IMG/VR virus record: IMGVR_UViG_3300042328_000403
Location: 1-22,653 of that record
Length of the DNA stretch: 22,653 bases
Strand: one strand, 5' to 3'
Origin: a virus
Position 1 is the first letter of the stretch. Each line of letters starts with the position of its first letter. Of this stretch, positions 12,743 to 22,358 are shown in pieces. Under the pieces are notes generated by a model. That model made no database searches. It saw only the letters and a program-made list of their open reading frames with translations, and was not told the DNA's origin. Position numbers and translations under genes: made by a program.

Positions 12743-13131
12743 TGGCAGATATTGCAGAAAAGGTTTCTGGGATTGGTTCTATGTCTGAAAGAACAGACCT
12801 AAATGTTTCTCAACAGCCAGCACGTTATATCTCTGGAATGCCATATGGTGAAGGTCAGGCTACTTATAATCAACAAACTGCTGCTCCTATGGCTGGAACA
12901 CCTGAAATTTTTAATAGTCCAATTACATCTTTAACTGCTCCAACAAATCGTCCTAATGAACCTATTACTGCAGGTGCAGACTTTGGCCCTGGACCTGGTT
13001 CAAATATTCTTAATCTTCCAAAAAATACACAACCAACAGTTCTTAGTGTATTAAGACAAATTGCACAAAATGACCCTAGCGGTGAAACCGAATTAATTTT
13101 TCAATCTATGCTTGAAAAAGGTATTGGATAG
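12742..13131 (+). CDS. 129-residue hypothetical protein, mostly disordered
   Basis: GTG start overlapping the previous TAG by one base (TAGTG), with GAGGA a few bases upstream. The first 95 residues are rich in Pro, Gly, Thr, Asn and Gln (AAPMAGTPEIFNSPITSLT, GADFGPGPGS), typical of a flexible segment. A C-terminal helix (SVLRQIAQNDPSGETELIFQSMLEK) may be a docking site. Its stop overlaps the next GTG in the same way. It may be a minor virion or linker protein. Not recognised. Confidence 0.72.
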   Translation: MADIAEKVSGIGSMSERTDLNVSQQPARYISGMPYGEGQATYNQQTAAPMAGTPEIFNSPITSLTAPTNRPNEPITAGADFGPGPGSNILNLPKNTQPTVLSVLRQIAQNDPSGETELIFQSMLEKGIG

Positions 13132-16100
13132 TGCCAGAAATAATTGACCCTTCTGTAGCCGAACTTAGCCCTAATCTTTATAAGGCTGCACGTAATGCTG
13201 GACTATCGTCGCAATCGGCTAAGTTTTTAAACCAAATGAGTAAGCAATATAAAAAAGGTGAAAACTTATTAAAGTTAAGTGAGTCTGCTGCTCGTGTGAA
13301 ATTTTTAGATTTAGACCCAAAAGTTCAAGAAAACATACGTTTATTTTTTCCTAACCAAAAAGTGTTTGACCCTGAAAAAAGCGCAATAAGAGAATTTGTT
13401 GATATGACTGTTGCAGGATTTTTTTCTCCATTAAAATTAGTAACAAGTCCAATTATGGCTGCGCTTGACAAACTAGAGCAATGGGAAAAAACAACTAAAA
13501 CTCCTTATTCCTTAGCACGTCAGACTCAAGAAGCAGATAAAGCAAGACAATTAAATTTACCAGTAGTTAAACGTCCAGATTTTAATCCTGGCATCATAAA
13601 AGATATTTATGATGGCAAGAATAATTGGAAGTGGGACAAAGTAGATATGTATGAGCAACGCTACGGCGTAGCGCTTACTACTTTGGCTAGAGGTATTGCT
13701 GAAGGAAGAACTGTTGGTGAGTCTATTGAGTTATTTGGTAACTCTGAAGACCCAGAAATTATGGCTGCTGTTGTATTTATGTTTGATAAAGAACAAGAAT
13801 TTAATGTTATTAAAGATGGTTTAAAAATTGATGCTCAAATTTCTCCAGGCCGTGATGCAATTGAACCATACGGCTCAATTGGCAAAGTAGTTGAAGGTAA
13901 TTACTGGCAAGGCGTAGCACAAAGATTACTTGGTACACAGCCAAGAATTATTTTACCTCCAGATATATCGCCTGATAGTAAGCGTGGTAAATTACTCTTG
14001 AAAGAAGAAGAATTAAAAGTTAAGAAAAGATACTCTGGCGCCATAGATGCTTTTTATACTATTTTTATAGACCCTATAACTTATTATGGTTTTGGTCTTG
14101 GAGGAGTAGCAAAAACTCTTGCTAAAGGTGTTGGTGGTATTCGCGTTGGAGTTCGTGAAGCATTTCAACAATCAGCCTTAAAGACTAGAGGTCAACGTCT
14201 TGCTGAGCAGTTTAAATTTGTATCTGAGCGCAAAGGTGTAGAGGAAGGGTATGCGTGGTTATTTAATGAACCAGAAATTAAAACTCTTTGGGATAACCAA
14301 TTAGGACCACGGTTAAAGTCTTTATCTGAAACTGACTCTCCTTCTGCTAAAGCCTCAATTATTGAGTCTATGAAATTTGATTTTCCAGATTGGTATGAAG
14401 ATAAAGTTATAAAGACTTTGGTTGATAATAAAACGTTTGATGCTAAAAGCGCTCAAAAGTTTTTTACTCACGTAGATGACGCTAACCTTATGCTTAACGG
14501 CAGAGTTAATGGTATTTCATTTCGCCGTAATGGCATACCTTATGCCCGTAAAAGCAGAACTCTTACCTCTGCTATGCACCGCGTAGCCTATGCGGTTTTT
14601 AATCCTTCTAGTGAAATTGATATAACCACTAAAGCAATTTTAGAAAAAGGCGATGCAGAAGCAGCAAGGGCTTTATCTATTATTACAAAGGTTGCTGATG
14701 AAGAAAATAATCTTCTTAATCCTGCAATTAATGATTTGTTTGAGTTACAAGCAGATGTTGGTAAAGCACGTAGGATTGCTTTAAAACTAGGAACTTCTGC
14801 CAGTAGAATTCCTGGACCCATTAAGTTTGGCGAGAACGCCATTGAGACTGCAGACAATATTCGCAATACTGCTAATTTAGTTTTACCTAAAAATATTGCT
14901 AATGCTGTAACTATAATGCTTTTAGACCAACCTTTAGATATTCAATTAACGGCTGTCCGTAATATGCAATATGCATTTATGAAAAGACTAAATGTTCCAG
15001 AAGAAGATATTCAAAAAATTCTTCAAGATACATACAATGGTCAGGCTGGTTTTACTCCTGTCATAGATATGCCGCTTGCGGCCAACGTTGCATCTCAAAT
15101 GCATCCAATGGCAGTTAACTTTATGAATGGTACGCCTACACTTGCTGCTACTGGCGCTATTGAACCATCGCAATTACGTAAAGGTATTAAACAATTACCA
15201 TTTGATTTAATTTACCAATTATCATCTAAGGCCAATTTGGATAAGATGCAAAAAGGTACTCCAGTAAGAAATTTTCTTTTATTGTTTAACGGAGCGACAA
15301 GAAGCCGTGCTGTTGGTATTTATAATACTAACTGGGCAGCCTATACATTAGCCCCGCGTTTGGGTATTAGAACTAATGTTGACGAAGGTTTCTTTTACTT
15401 GATGACAAAACCGCTTACTGACATACTTGATTTTGTTGCTAGTAAATTTCAAAAAGACATTAAAGGTATGCAGGCTGTTACTGGTAGCAGCGATGCTATT
15501 GGCCCTTGGAAAGGGTCTATGTATTACCTTGCAAACAAGGCTGGTATTAAAGTAGATGGTCGACCAATAGACCCAAGACAAATTTTAACGCAGCCACAAC
15601 TTGCTAATGTTCTAGAAGAACTTAGGGCTCGTATATCTAAAGATGTTGGGTATGAGGTTCCTATGTCAGAGATACAGCCAGCATTTATTAAAGAAGCAAT
15701 TATTACCCGAGTGGAACAAATACTTAAAGTAGATAGCCCAGAATGGAAGAACTGGAAACGCGTATTGCGTAACAACCCTAACTTTGCAGAGGCTATGACA
15801 GCATCTATGGGTGCTCGTGATTTAATTGCTGGCAGGATGGATAGAGATTTCTTTGACTCTGTTTTTAATGTAGACCAATTAACTTTATTTATTAAAGAAC
15901 TAGGGTTAGAACGCTCAGGACTTTATACTCCTAAAGAGATAAAAAAGATGAGTGAACTAGAACTTGGTATTTCTATGTGGGACAACTTTGCTATTCGTTT
16001 TGGTTTTAATCAAATTAAATTAATTGGCAATGATTATCTTGACCCAGTAAGTGTATTCTATAAAAATAATGGTTTAAAGAATGATGACTTCTTTGGCTCT

Positions 16101-18569
16101 ATGAAGCCAAGTAGTAATTTTTCTAGCGCACGAACTGAACTTATGGAGCAAATGGGTGCAACCTATAATGAAGCAACTGCTATGTACGACATATTGGATG
16201 CTAAAAAACTACAAGCAGCCCTATCCAACTTTGGCGAAACTGTATATTTCCGTCAGCAAAATGTATCAGACCCAGAAATAGCACGTATTTATGCAGAACG
16301 TATATTGAATGATATGCGATTTGCTTTCCACGGCAGCGCAGATGGGTTTAACGAAGACTTATTCCAATTGATGCAAAAGAAATATGCAGAGGTTATTAAA
16401 GCGGCTAGCCGTCAAAAGAAGCCAGTTGCTAATGCTTGGTCTCGTGCTGCTAATAATTTAACTTGGAAAGAATTTGATGAGGCTACTGTAGGTAAGCGTC
16501 CCTTTTCTGGCTATATAAATACTCGTTTAGTAGGAAATGGAAAAGTTGTTGACTTAGATAACCTTAAAGAAGACTTAGGTACTCTTGAAAAAATGTATGC
16601 AAAATTTCCAGATATGGTTCTTGAAATGATGGACCGTCAAGTAACAGGTTTTTTCCGTTTACCAGCAATGCGTGTGGCTATTAACAAAGCCTTTGACGAT
16701 TTAAAGCCTTATGAGAAGATGTTATCTGACCGTCATTATAATGCAATGCTAGAGGCTAAGCCTTTTATGAAGCCTGAAAAGGCTAGAGAAAGGGCTGATG
16801 AGATGGCAGAAAAAACTGTAAGTAACATTGCGGTTAATATGGCTACTGATTCTGTACTAGAGTTTGTTGATAATCCTAATATCCGCTCTAACTTTGCTTT
16901 ATCTATTCGATATGTAAGCCGATTTTTCCGTGCTACTGAAGATTTTCAACGCCGTGTTTATCGTCTATATACAAAAGAAACACCAAAAGCGCTAATGCGT
17001 TTACGTCTTTTGCACTATGGTCTAGAAAATATGGGCTCTGTATATGAAGATGAGAATGGCGATGAGTACTTAACAATGCCTACAGATATTGTTATGAATA
17101 CCGCTATTCAAAAAACACTTAGCGCATTTAATATTGATTACAAAGTTGGTTCTTTTAATGAGTTTGCATTTAAGTTTCGATTAATTAATCCATCTTTTGC
17201 TCCTGATGCTGGGCAACCAGCCTTTGCTGGTCCAATAGCAGGGTTAAGCATTACCGCTTCTAAACGGTTCCTTCGTGATTTACCAGTTGTAAGTGCTTTA
17301 TTGCCAGCAAATTGGGAAGATAAAATTTATCCTTGGACTAACGAAGCAGCCGATTATTTAGATAAGTTTGCTATGGGTCACATTGGTCAAAATACTGATA
17401 TTGGCGAAGCACTAAGAATGGCTTTTCCAATGATGGCTGTTTCTGCCTGGGATGCTTTGTCTCCAGCAGACCTTAATAAAAATAAAGGCAATGCTGTATT
17501 TCAGGGTATATCTTATTTAGAAGCATTTGGCAATGGTGTACCAGAAAATGCTGATAGCAAAGAAAAAAGACAGTACTTGCAAAATTTAAAGACTGCTGCT
17601 GGCAATGTAACTCTTGCCCAAGCAATGATAGGTATGTTAAATCCAGCCTATCCAAGTCTTAAAGATAGCAAAGGTTTACCAGACTTTATTAAAGAAAATG
17701 GTATTAGTACTTGGAGCAGTGCTTTTTGGGACATTTATGAAGGTGTAATAAAAACAAGTCCTGAAGTAACAAATCCATTTGAGTTAGCAATTGCTATGTT
17801 TATTGGCGATAATCCAGGTAAGGCTGTTTATACAATACCTAAAACGAACAAAGCCTTTAAGGCAGTTATAGCAAAGACCGATGAACTAAAACAATGGTCT
17901 ATAGATAACAAACGCTTTATAGATAACTACAGTGAGTCTGGGATTGGTTTTATATTTTCGCCTAAAGTAGGAGAATACAATCCAGATATTTATGGCTGGA
18001 TGGAATCTCATGGATTAATTAAACGTGCTGACTTTGCTGAGTATTTAAACAAAGTTCAGATAGCCAGAGACAAAGAAAAGTATTATGCAATCAATGATGC
18101 ACTAACAGAAAAGTTAGCCAATGCTACTGACTATCAACAACGGCAGAGTTTAATTGCTTTGGCTGATGCTGAACAGCAAGCATTGTTACTTTCTAATCCA
18201 GAGTTAGAAGATTCATTAGATGACAATATATCTGGTCGTGATTTAAAGACTATGTTTAGAGATATTAAAGGTGCTATAGATGATAAAACATCACCTATCT
18301 CAAAAAATACTAGAATTGCTATGCGTCTTGCAATTAATGAAGTTCAAGGTTTTGTTGATTATTCAACTAACCCAGCCTATGGACAGTTGTATACATTTTC
18401 GGATGACCGTAAACGTATGAAGGAAGAAGTTATGGCAATTCTTGGAGAGTTAGCCTTTGACCCATCAGTTAAAGAAGCAACCCGTCTAATATTTGTTCCT
18501 ATGTTAAACAAGTATTCCCGTGATGTAATGGGTGCTTCTATAGAAAGGGCGTATGTCCGTGGTAGATAA
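13131..18569 (+). CDS. Giant 1812-residue virion-type protein, function unknown
   Basis: One uninterrupted frame of 5.4 kb with a GTG start (TAGTG overlap), nearly a quarter of the window. It is mostly helical. A weakly hydrophobic part lies at about 300-335 (SGAIDAFYTIFIDPITYYGF) and others at about 1365-1440 (PIAGLSITASKRFL, MAFPMMAVSAWDAL), but there are no clear permanent membrane spans. I see no polymerase, protease, lysozyme or kinase motif. The C-terminal 200 residues are charged and helical. By size it could be a T7 gp16-like ejected protein or a fused minor head protein, since it occupies the portal-scaffold interval where SPP1-like phages encode the MuF-type protein. A tape-measure role is less likely: the position is too early and no heptad or hydrophobic tape pattern dominates. 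Low GC compared with the portal. Confidence 0.75.
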   Translation: MPEIIDPSVAELSPNLYKAARNAGLSSQSAKFLNQMSKQYKKGENLLKLSESAARVKFLDLDPKVQENIRLFFPNQKVFDPEKSAIREFVDMTVAGFFSPLKLVTSPIMAALDKLEQWEKTTKTPYSLARQTQEADKARQLNLPVVKRPDFNPGIIKDIYDGKNNWKWDKVDMYEQRYGVALTTLARGIAEGRTVGESIELFGNSEDPEIMAAVVFMFDKEQEFNVIKDGLKIDAQISPGRDAIEPYGSIGKVVEGNYWQGVAQRLLGTQPRIILPPDISPDSKRGKLLLKEEELKVKKRYSGAIDAFYTIFIDPITYYGFGLGGVAKTLAKGVGGIRVGVREAFQQSALKTRGQRLAEQFKFVSERKGVEEGYAWLFNEPEIKTLWDNQLGPRLKSLSETDSPSAKASIIESMKFDFPDWYEDKVIKTLVDNKTFDAKSAQKFFTHVDDANLMLNGRVNGISFRRNGIPYARKSRTLTSAMHRVAYAVFNPSSEIDITTKAILEKGDAEAARALSIITKVADEENNLLNPAINDLFELQADVGKARRIALKLGTSASRIPGPIKFGENAIETADNIRNTANLVLPKNIANAVTIMLLDQPLDIQLTAVRNMQYAFMKRLNVPEEDIQKILQDTYNGQAGFTPVIDMPLAANVASQMHPMAVNFMNGTPTLAATGAIEPSQLRKGIKQLPFDLIYQLSSKANLDKMQKGTPVRNFLLLFNGATRSRAVGIYNTNWAAYTLAPRLGIRTNVDEGFFYLMTKPLTDILDFVASKFQKDIKGMQAVTGSSDAIGPWKGSMYYLANKAGIKVDGRPIDPRQILTQPQLANVLEELRARISKDVGYEVPMSEIQPAFIKEAIITRVEQILKVDSPEWKNWKRVLRNNPNFAEAMTASMGARDLIAGRMDRDFFDSVFNVDQLTLFIKELGLERSGLYTPKEIKKMSELELGISMWDNFAIRFGFNQIKLIGNDYLDPVSVFYKNNGLKNDDFFGSMKPSSNFSSARTELMEQMGATYNEATAMYDILDAKKLQAALSNFGETVYFRQQNVSDPEIARIYAERILNDMRFAFHGSADGFNEDLFQLMQKKYAEVIKAASRQKKPVANAWSRAANNLTWKEFDEATVGKRPFSGYINTRLVGNGKVVDLDNLKEDLGTLEKMYAKFPDMVLEMMDRQVTGFFRLPAMRVAINKAFDDLKPYEKMLSDRHYNAMLEAKPFMKPEKARERADEMAEKTVSNIAVNMATDSVLEFVDNPNIRSNFALSIRYVSRFFRATEDFQRRVYRLYTKETPKALMRLRLLHYGLENMGSVYEDENGDEYLTMPTDIVMNTAIQKTLSAFNIDYKVGSFNEFAFKFRLINPSFAPDAGQPAFAGPIAGLSITASKRFLRDLPVVSALLPANWEDKIYPWTNEAADYLDKFAMGHIGQNTDIGEALRMAFPMMAVSAWDALSPADLNKNKGNAVFQGISYLEAFGNGVPENADSKEKRQYLQNLKTAAGNVTLAQAMIGMLNPAYPSLKDSKGLPDFIKENGISTWSSAFWDIYEGVIKTSPEVTNPFELAIAMFIGDNPGKAVYTIPKTNKAFKAVIAKTDELKQWSIDNKRFIDNYSESGIGFIFSPKVGEYNPDIYGWMESHGLIKRADFAEYLNKVQIARDKEKYYAINDALTEKLANATDYQQRQSLIALADAEQQALLLSNPELEDSLDDNISGRDLKTMFRDIKGAIDDKTSPISKNTRIAMRLAINEVQGFVDYSTNPAYGQLYTFSDDRKRMKEEVMAILGELAFDPSVKEATRLIFVPMLNKYSRDVMGASIERAYVRGR

Positions 18570-19458
18570 GTCTCCAGATACAGCAAAAAATCGCGGCGAA
18601 AAAGAAAGTGCCGCTGCCGCTGCTGCAACAAAGAAACGCCGTGAATTAGAAGCCCAGCATATAGCAGACCTTAAACGCATACTCGGTGATATAGGTCAAG
18701 ACAATGGTTTGTTAACGGTTGGCACAGACCAAAATAGCAACCTTGTTTTATATGAAGAGGTTCTTGATAAAAAAGGAAAACCAACAGGTCAAAGAAATGA
18801 AGTATTTTTTTGGGTTGACCCAGATGGAATTGGGTTTAGAAAAAAATACGGTTCAGACGTTATTAAAACTATAAAGACCAATTTTAAAGGAAATCTTGAA
18901 GTATTACGTAAACAGTTATTTGACAAGGATTTTCTTTCTGAAAATGATTATACGACTAAAAATGAAACATCTTTTAATCAGGCTATTTTAAATGCTGCTA
19001 GAAACCATACATTAACTCAAGTACAGTCTTATACTATTGACGGCAAAACAAAATTTAGTCCGTTTAAAAATTGGCTAAGTGGTTTAGGTGCCGTTAGTAA
19101 AGATAAAGATGGTAGCCAATATCCACTTCGTGACATCAATATGATGGACCGTAATGTAGTCGAGGCTATTGTTAGAGATTCTTATTCTGACACAACAGAT
19201 ATGTCTCCTGACGAAGCAGATGCTTTTATACAACAAAAAACAGATATGTATATGAACCAAATTAAAGAAGGTACTTTAACTACCCTTAAAAAAGAAGGTG
19301 GAGTTACTGTTCGTAAAACGACTAAACCATTTAGTGAAGCACAAGTACGAGCAGAAATACCAGAATTAATTAAAAAAGAACTTCCTGGGGCTACAGATAT
19401 GAAAACAAGTTTTGACTTCTTAGCATTTCTCGATGGATTAGGAGCACCAATAGCATAA
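18553..19458 (+). CDS. 301-residue probable virion protein
   Basis: The ATG at 18553 has AAAGGG a few bases upstream and overlaps the giant gene by 17 bases. An in-frame GTG at 18559 is an alternative. The product has a charged Ala-rich helix at the start (KESAAAAAATKKRRELEAQ), a strand-rich middle (LVLYEEV, EVFFWVDPDGIGFRKKYG) and a C-terminal region with MSPDEADAFIQQKTDMYMNQ and a final FLAFLDGLGAPIA. The gene is joined to the next by TAATG. I read it with the three other large proteins here as one structural set. No enzymatic motif seen. Confidence 0.75.
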   Translation: MSVVDKSPDTAKNRGEKESAAAAAATKKRRELEAQHIADLKRILGDIGQDNGLLTVGTDQNSNLVLYEEVLDKKGKPTGQRNEVFFWVDPDGIGFRKKYGSDVIKTIKTNFKGNLEVLRKQLFDKDFLSENDYTTKNETSFNQAILNAARNHTLTQVQSYTIDGKTKFSPFKNWLSGLGAVSKDKDGSQYPLRDINMMDRNVVEAIVRDSYSDTTDMSPDEADAFIQQKTDMYMNQIKEGTLTTLKKEGGVTVRKTTKPFSEAQVRAEIPELIKKELPGATDMKTSFDFLAFLDGLGAPIA

Positions 19459-20399
19459 TGGCACCTACACCAGATGAACTAGAACGAGCAAGAATTAAAG
19501 CAGCAGCCGAAGCAAAGGCCAAGGCAGATGCAGCAGCAGCAGCAGCAAAAACAGCAGGCGATGCAGCGGCACTAGCCCTTGGTATTACTGAGGTTTTAAT
19601 TAAAGCCTTTCCTGAACTACAATCTATCTTTGATGATTTTGCTAAAGGTAATATTGCTAAAGCAAGATTAGATTATTTTAATTCTAATTACTTTAAAAAC
19701 TTAACAACTACTGCTCAAACCCGTCAGGGAAAAAAGGCTACCCAACCTGGAGTTTATGCTCAAGAATTTGATGCTTTTAAGGCAGAGCAAAAGAAAAGAT
19801 TAATAGCCAAAGGCTTTATGTGGAATCCACAAATTGAGGCTTTACTGGAAGATTCTTTTCTTAAAGGACATACTGATACTCAATTAGAAATTGCTATCCT
19901 TAACTCTGGCAAAATGGGTAGTAAAATTGGTGGCAGTGCTTTAGGTACTGTTAATGCCCTTAAAGATTATGCAGATGACCAAGGCGTAAACAAAATTCTT
20001 CCTAAGTCTTATTGGGATAAAATATCTATGGGACTATTAGACGGTTCATTAACTGATGAAACTATTAAAGAAGAACTAAAAGGTTTTGCTATATCTGCTT
20101 TTCCAGCCTACGGTAATGGTATACAGGCTGGTCGTTCATTTTCATTACAGACATCGGCGCTACGACAGACTATTGCTAATCTACTAGAAGTAGATGTGGA
20201 TACTGTCACAAATGATAATCCAGTCTTCAAAGAATTAGTTGGATATCTTAACCCTAAAACTCAAGCACCAGAAATAGTGCCATTATGGCAGGCTGAAAAA
20301 ATTATTAAAAGTAAAGATGAATGGAACTATACTAAAAATGCTAGGGATACTTATGACAATCTTGGCCTTAAAGTACTTAGAGATATGGGGCTAGCATAA
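19458..20399 (+). CDS. 313-residue actinophage-type structural protein
   Basis: The TAATG junction with the previous gene supports translational coupling. The N-terminal 45 residues are an Ala-rich helix (KAKADAAAAAAKTAGDAAAL). The C-terminal half has segments I associate with a recurrent actinophage structural family: FPAYGNGIQAG, then a tract ending LLEVDV, then VPLWQAEKIIKSKDEWNYT and KNARDTYDNLGLKVLRDMGL. The memory of that family is approximate and no accession can be given. The protein is probably packaged in the virion and may act with its two neighbours during DNA delivery. Confidence 0.75.
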   Translation: MAPTPDELERARIKAAAEAKAKADAAAAAAKTAGDAAALALGITEVLIKAFPELQSIFDDFAKGNIAKARLDYFNSNYFKNLTTTAQTRQGKKATQPGVYAQEFDAFKAEQKKRLIAKGFMWNPQIEALLEDSFLKGHTDTQLEIAILNSGKMGSKIGGSALGTVNALKDYADDQGVNKILPKSYWDKISMGLLDGSLTDETIKEELKGFAISAFPAYGNGIQAGRSFSLQTSALRQTIANLLEVDVDTVTNDNPVFKELVGYLNPKTQAPEIVPLWQAEKIIKSKDEWNYTKNARDTYDNLGLKVLRDMGLA

Positions 20400-22238
20400 A
20401 TGGCAGATATAAAGTTTAATCCAAACTTACCAGTACACTATGGCGAAGTGGTAAAAGCCGAAAGACCTAGAAGCACTGGCTTAACTTTAGTTCCAATAAA
20501 TCGTTATAGCGGTAGAGCAGTTGTTGATACCGATGTTGCATACTATGGAAATAAACCAGGCGATGTTATTGAGCGACTTTTCAAAGACGGAATACCTGCA
20601 CAAGGTTTTATTAATAACAAATTTTATAGAGATGGGCAAGAATTATCCGCAGAGCAAATTCAGGCTCAAACAATTGAAAATGTAATTGATATTACGGGTC
20701 CACTTGCTACTCTTGGTTTAAGAGAAGCAAGAGGAATAGCAGGTGAAAAATTTGTCCGCGATGCTGAAGCAGAAAAGAGATATGCTGAATTAGTTAGAAA
20801 AAGTGGAAGAGATTATCTTGCAAAAAAAGGTAACTTAACTATTCCTGGCTTCGCATATATTGCAAGCGCTGACAGTATGTCACCAGAAAAATATGCCAAC
20901 TATTTAATTAACCTTTCCGATGAAGAAATTATTGCAAATGTCGGCGGTGTAAACAAAGAAAACATAACTGCTAGTAGGTTTGGTATAAATGCTACGATGG
21001 GTTATCCTGCAGGGGTAGCCTTCACAGAGTATGTTCAGGGTTCTCGTGTTATTGACATACCAGACATACTTGCACTTGCTAAAATATCTTCCAATCCTGG
21101 AGACCCTCAGCAAGGTAATGCAACCAAACAACTTATATCTATCTTTGAAAATGACTCGTCTTTTAAAAGACGGGAACAGGCAAGAGATGCACTATCTTAC
21201 GGTCTTCCTGGTTACACTGGTAGTCCTGGAGGTGCCAAGGGCGTCTACGGAGCAGACCGACCTAGTGGCACTAATAGTCAAGGAATAAATACATCTACGG
21301 ACCCAGCAACAATGGCTTTAATTCAATCTTTACAAAGCCAAATAACATCTTTGTCTGCAAGTAATCAACAGGCTGCAATGGATAAAGCAGCAGAAGTTGC
21401 AGCAGCCAAAAAAGAAAAGGCTGAAAGTGCTATTGCTGTTTTAACAGACCGTTTTAGTAGATATGGTTTGGCTAGCCTAGTTCCTAAAATAAAAGAGTTG
21501 GCTATTGGTGGTGCTGGTGAATCTACTATTACTTTACAGTTGCAAGAAACAGAAGAATATCAACAACGTTTTCGTGCTAATAAAGAACGTATTAAAAAGG
21601 GTTTAGCCGTACTTGACCCTGCAACTTATATTGGTTTGGAAGACAAATATCGGCAAGTGCTTAAGTCTTATGGGTTAAAACAATTTGATAACGATGATTA
21701 TGTAACTCAATTTCTTGAGAACAATACTTCTGTTGATGAAGTGGCTAGTCGTATAAGTCTTGCTGTTGACCGAGTTAAATTTGCAGACCCTATGATATTA
21801 GAAACTTTACGTACATATTATCCTAACATTAATGATACTGATTTAGTTGCTTATATGTTAGACCCTAAAAATGAAGAACCTAAATTAATGCGTCAAGTTC
21901 AAACAGCAGAAGTAACAGCAGCAGCCAGAATGCAAGGCTTAACCCCTGGAAAACAATATGCAGAAGAACTTGTTGGCAAAGGTGTTACTAAACAAATGGC
22001 TCAAAAAGGTTACGCAACTATTGCGGATATTCTTCCTACTGCTGAAAAGTTGTCTGATATTTATGGAACAACATTGCCTGGTTACCGCCAGACTCAAGCA
22101 GAGGATGAAGAATTTACTAAGTTAGCCTCAGCGAAACGTAAACGTATAGCACTTATTGAAAGAGAAATAGCCGAGTTTGGTGGACAGTCTGGTGTAGGCA
22201 GAGGTTCATTAGGAAAACAAACAGGCGGTACATACTAG
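20400..22238 (+). CDS. 612-residue modular probable virion protein
   Basis: Begins directly after the previous stop. Three parts can be seen. Residues 1 to about 260 are a mixed region. From about 270 to 305 a Gly/Ser/Pro/Thr linker (YTGSPGGAKGVYGADRPSGT) leads into a coiled-coil-like helix at about 315-345. From about 348 to 465 lies a conserved-looking helical domain: DRFSRYGLASLVPKIKEL, then EEYQQRFRANKERIKKGLA, then YIGLEDKYRQVLKSYGL and VDEVASRI. The YQxRF...GL...YxxLExxYR pattern recurs, to my recollection, in structural proteins of other actinophages. The tail is Gly-rich. It could be a head-associated or ejected protein. Last gene before a 120-base gap and the scaffold. Confidence 0.76.
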   Translation: MADIKFNPNLPVHYGEVVKAERPRSTGLTLVPINRYSGRAVVDTDVAYYGNKPGDVIERLFKDGIPAQGFINNKFYRDGQELSAEQIQAQTIENVIDITGPLATLGLREARGIAGEKFVRDAEAEKRYAELVRKSGRDYLAKKGNLTIPGFAYIASADSMSPEKYANYLINLSDEEIIANVGGVNKENITASRFGINATMGYPAGVAFTEYVQGSRVIDIPDILALAKISSNPGDPQQGNATKQLISIFENDSSFKRREQARDALSYGLPGYTGSPGGAKGVYGADRPSGTNSQGINTSTDPATMALIQSLQSQITSLSASNQQAAMDKAAEVAAAKKEKAESAIAVLTDRFSRYGLASLVPKIKELAIGGAGESTITLQLQETEEYQQRFRANKERIKKGLAVLDPATYIGLEDKYRQVLKSYGLKQFDNDDYVTQFLENNTSVDEVASRISLAVDRVKFADPMILETLRTYYPNINDTDLVAYMLDPKNEEPKLMRQVQTAEVTAAARMQGLTPGKQYAEELVGKGVTKQMAQKGYATIADILPTAEKLSDIYGTTLPGYRQTQAEDEEFTKLASAKRKRIALIEREIAEFGGQSGVGRGSLGKQTGGTY

Positions 22239-22358
22239 ATTCCTGACACGGACCGACCAGCCCCGTGCAGTGTATAAGACTGGTAGCAAGAGCCAGCCTG
22301 CCCTCCCCTGAGCAGAACTGTGGCTTGCGACTAACAACGAATAGAAAGGGTGGTTGCT

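Noticed and set aside
13131-18569. Tape-measure protein or virion RNA polymerase
   Set aside because: The position before the scaffold is wrong for a tape measure and no polymerase catalytic motif could be found by eye.
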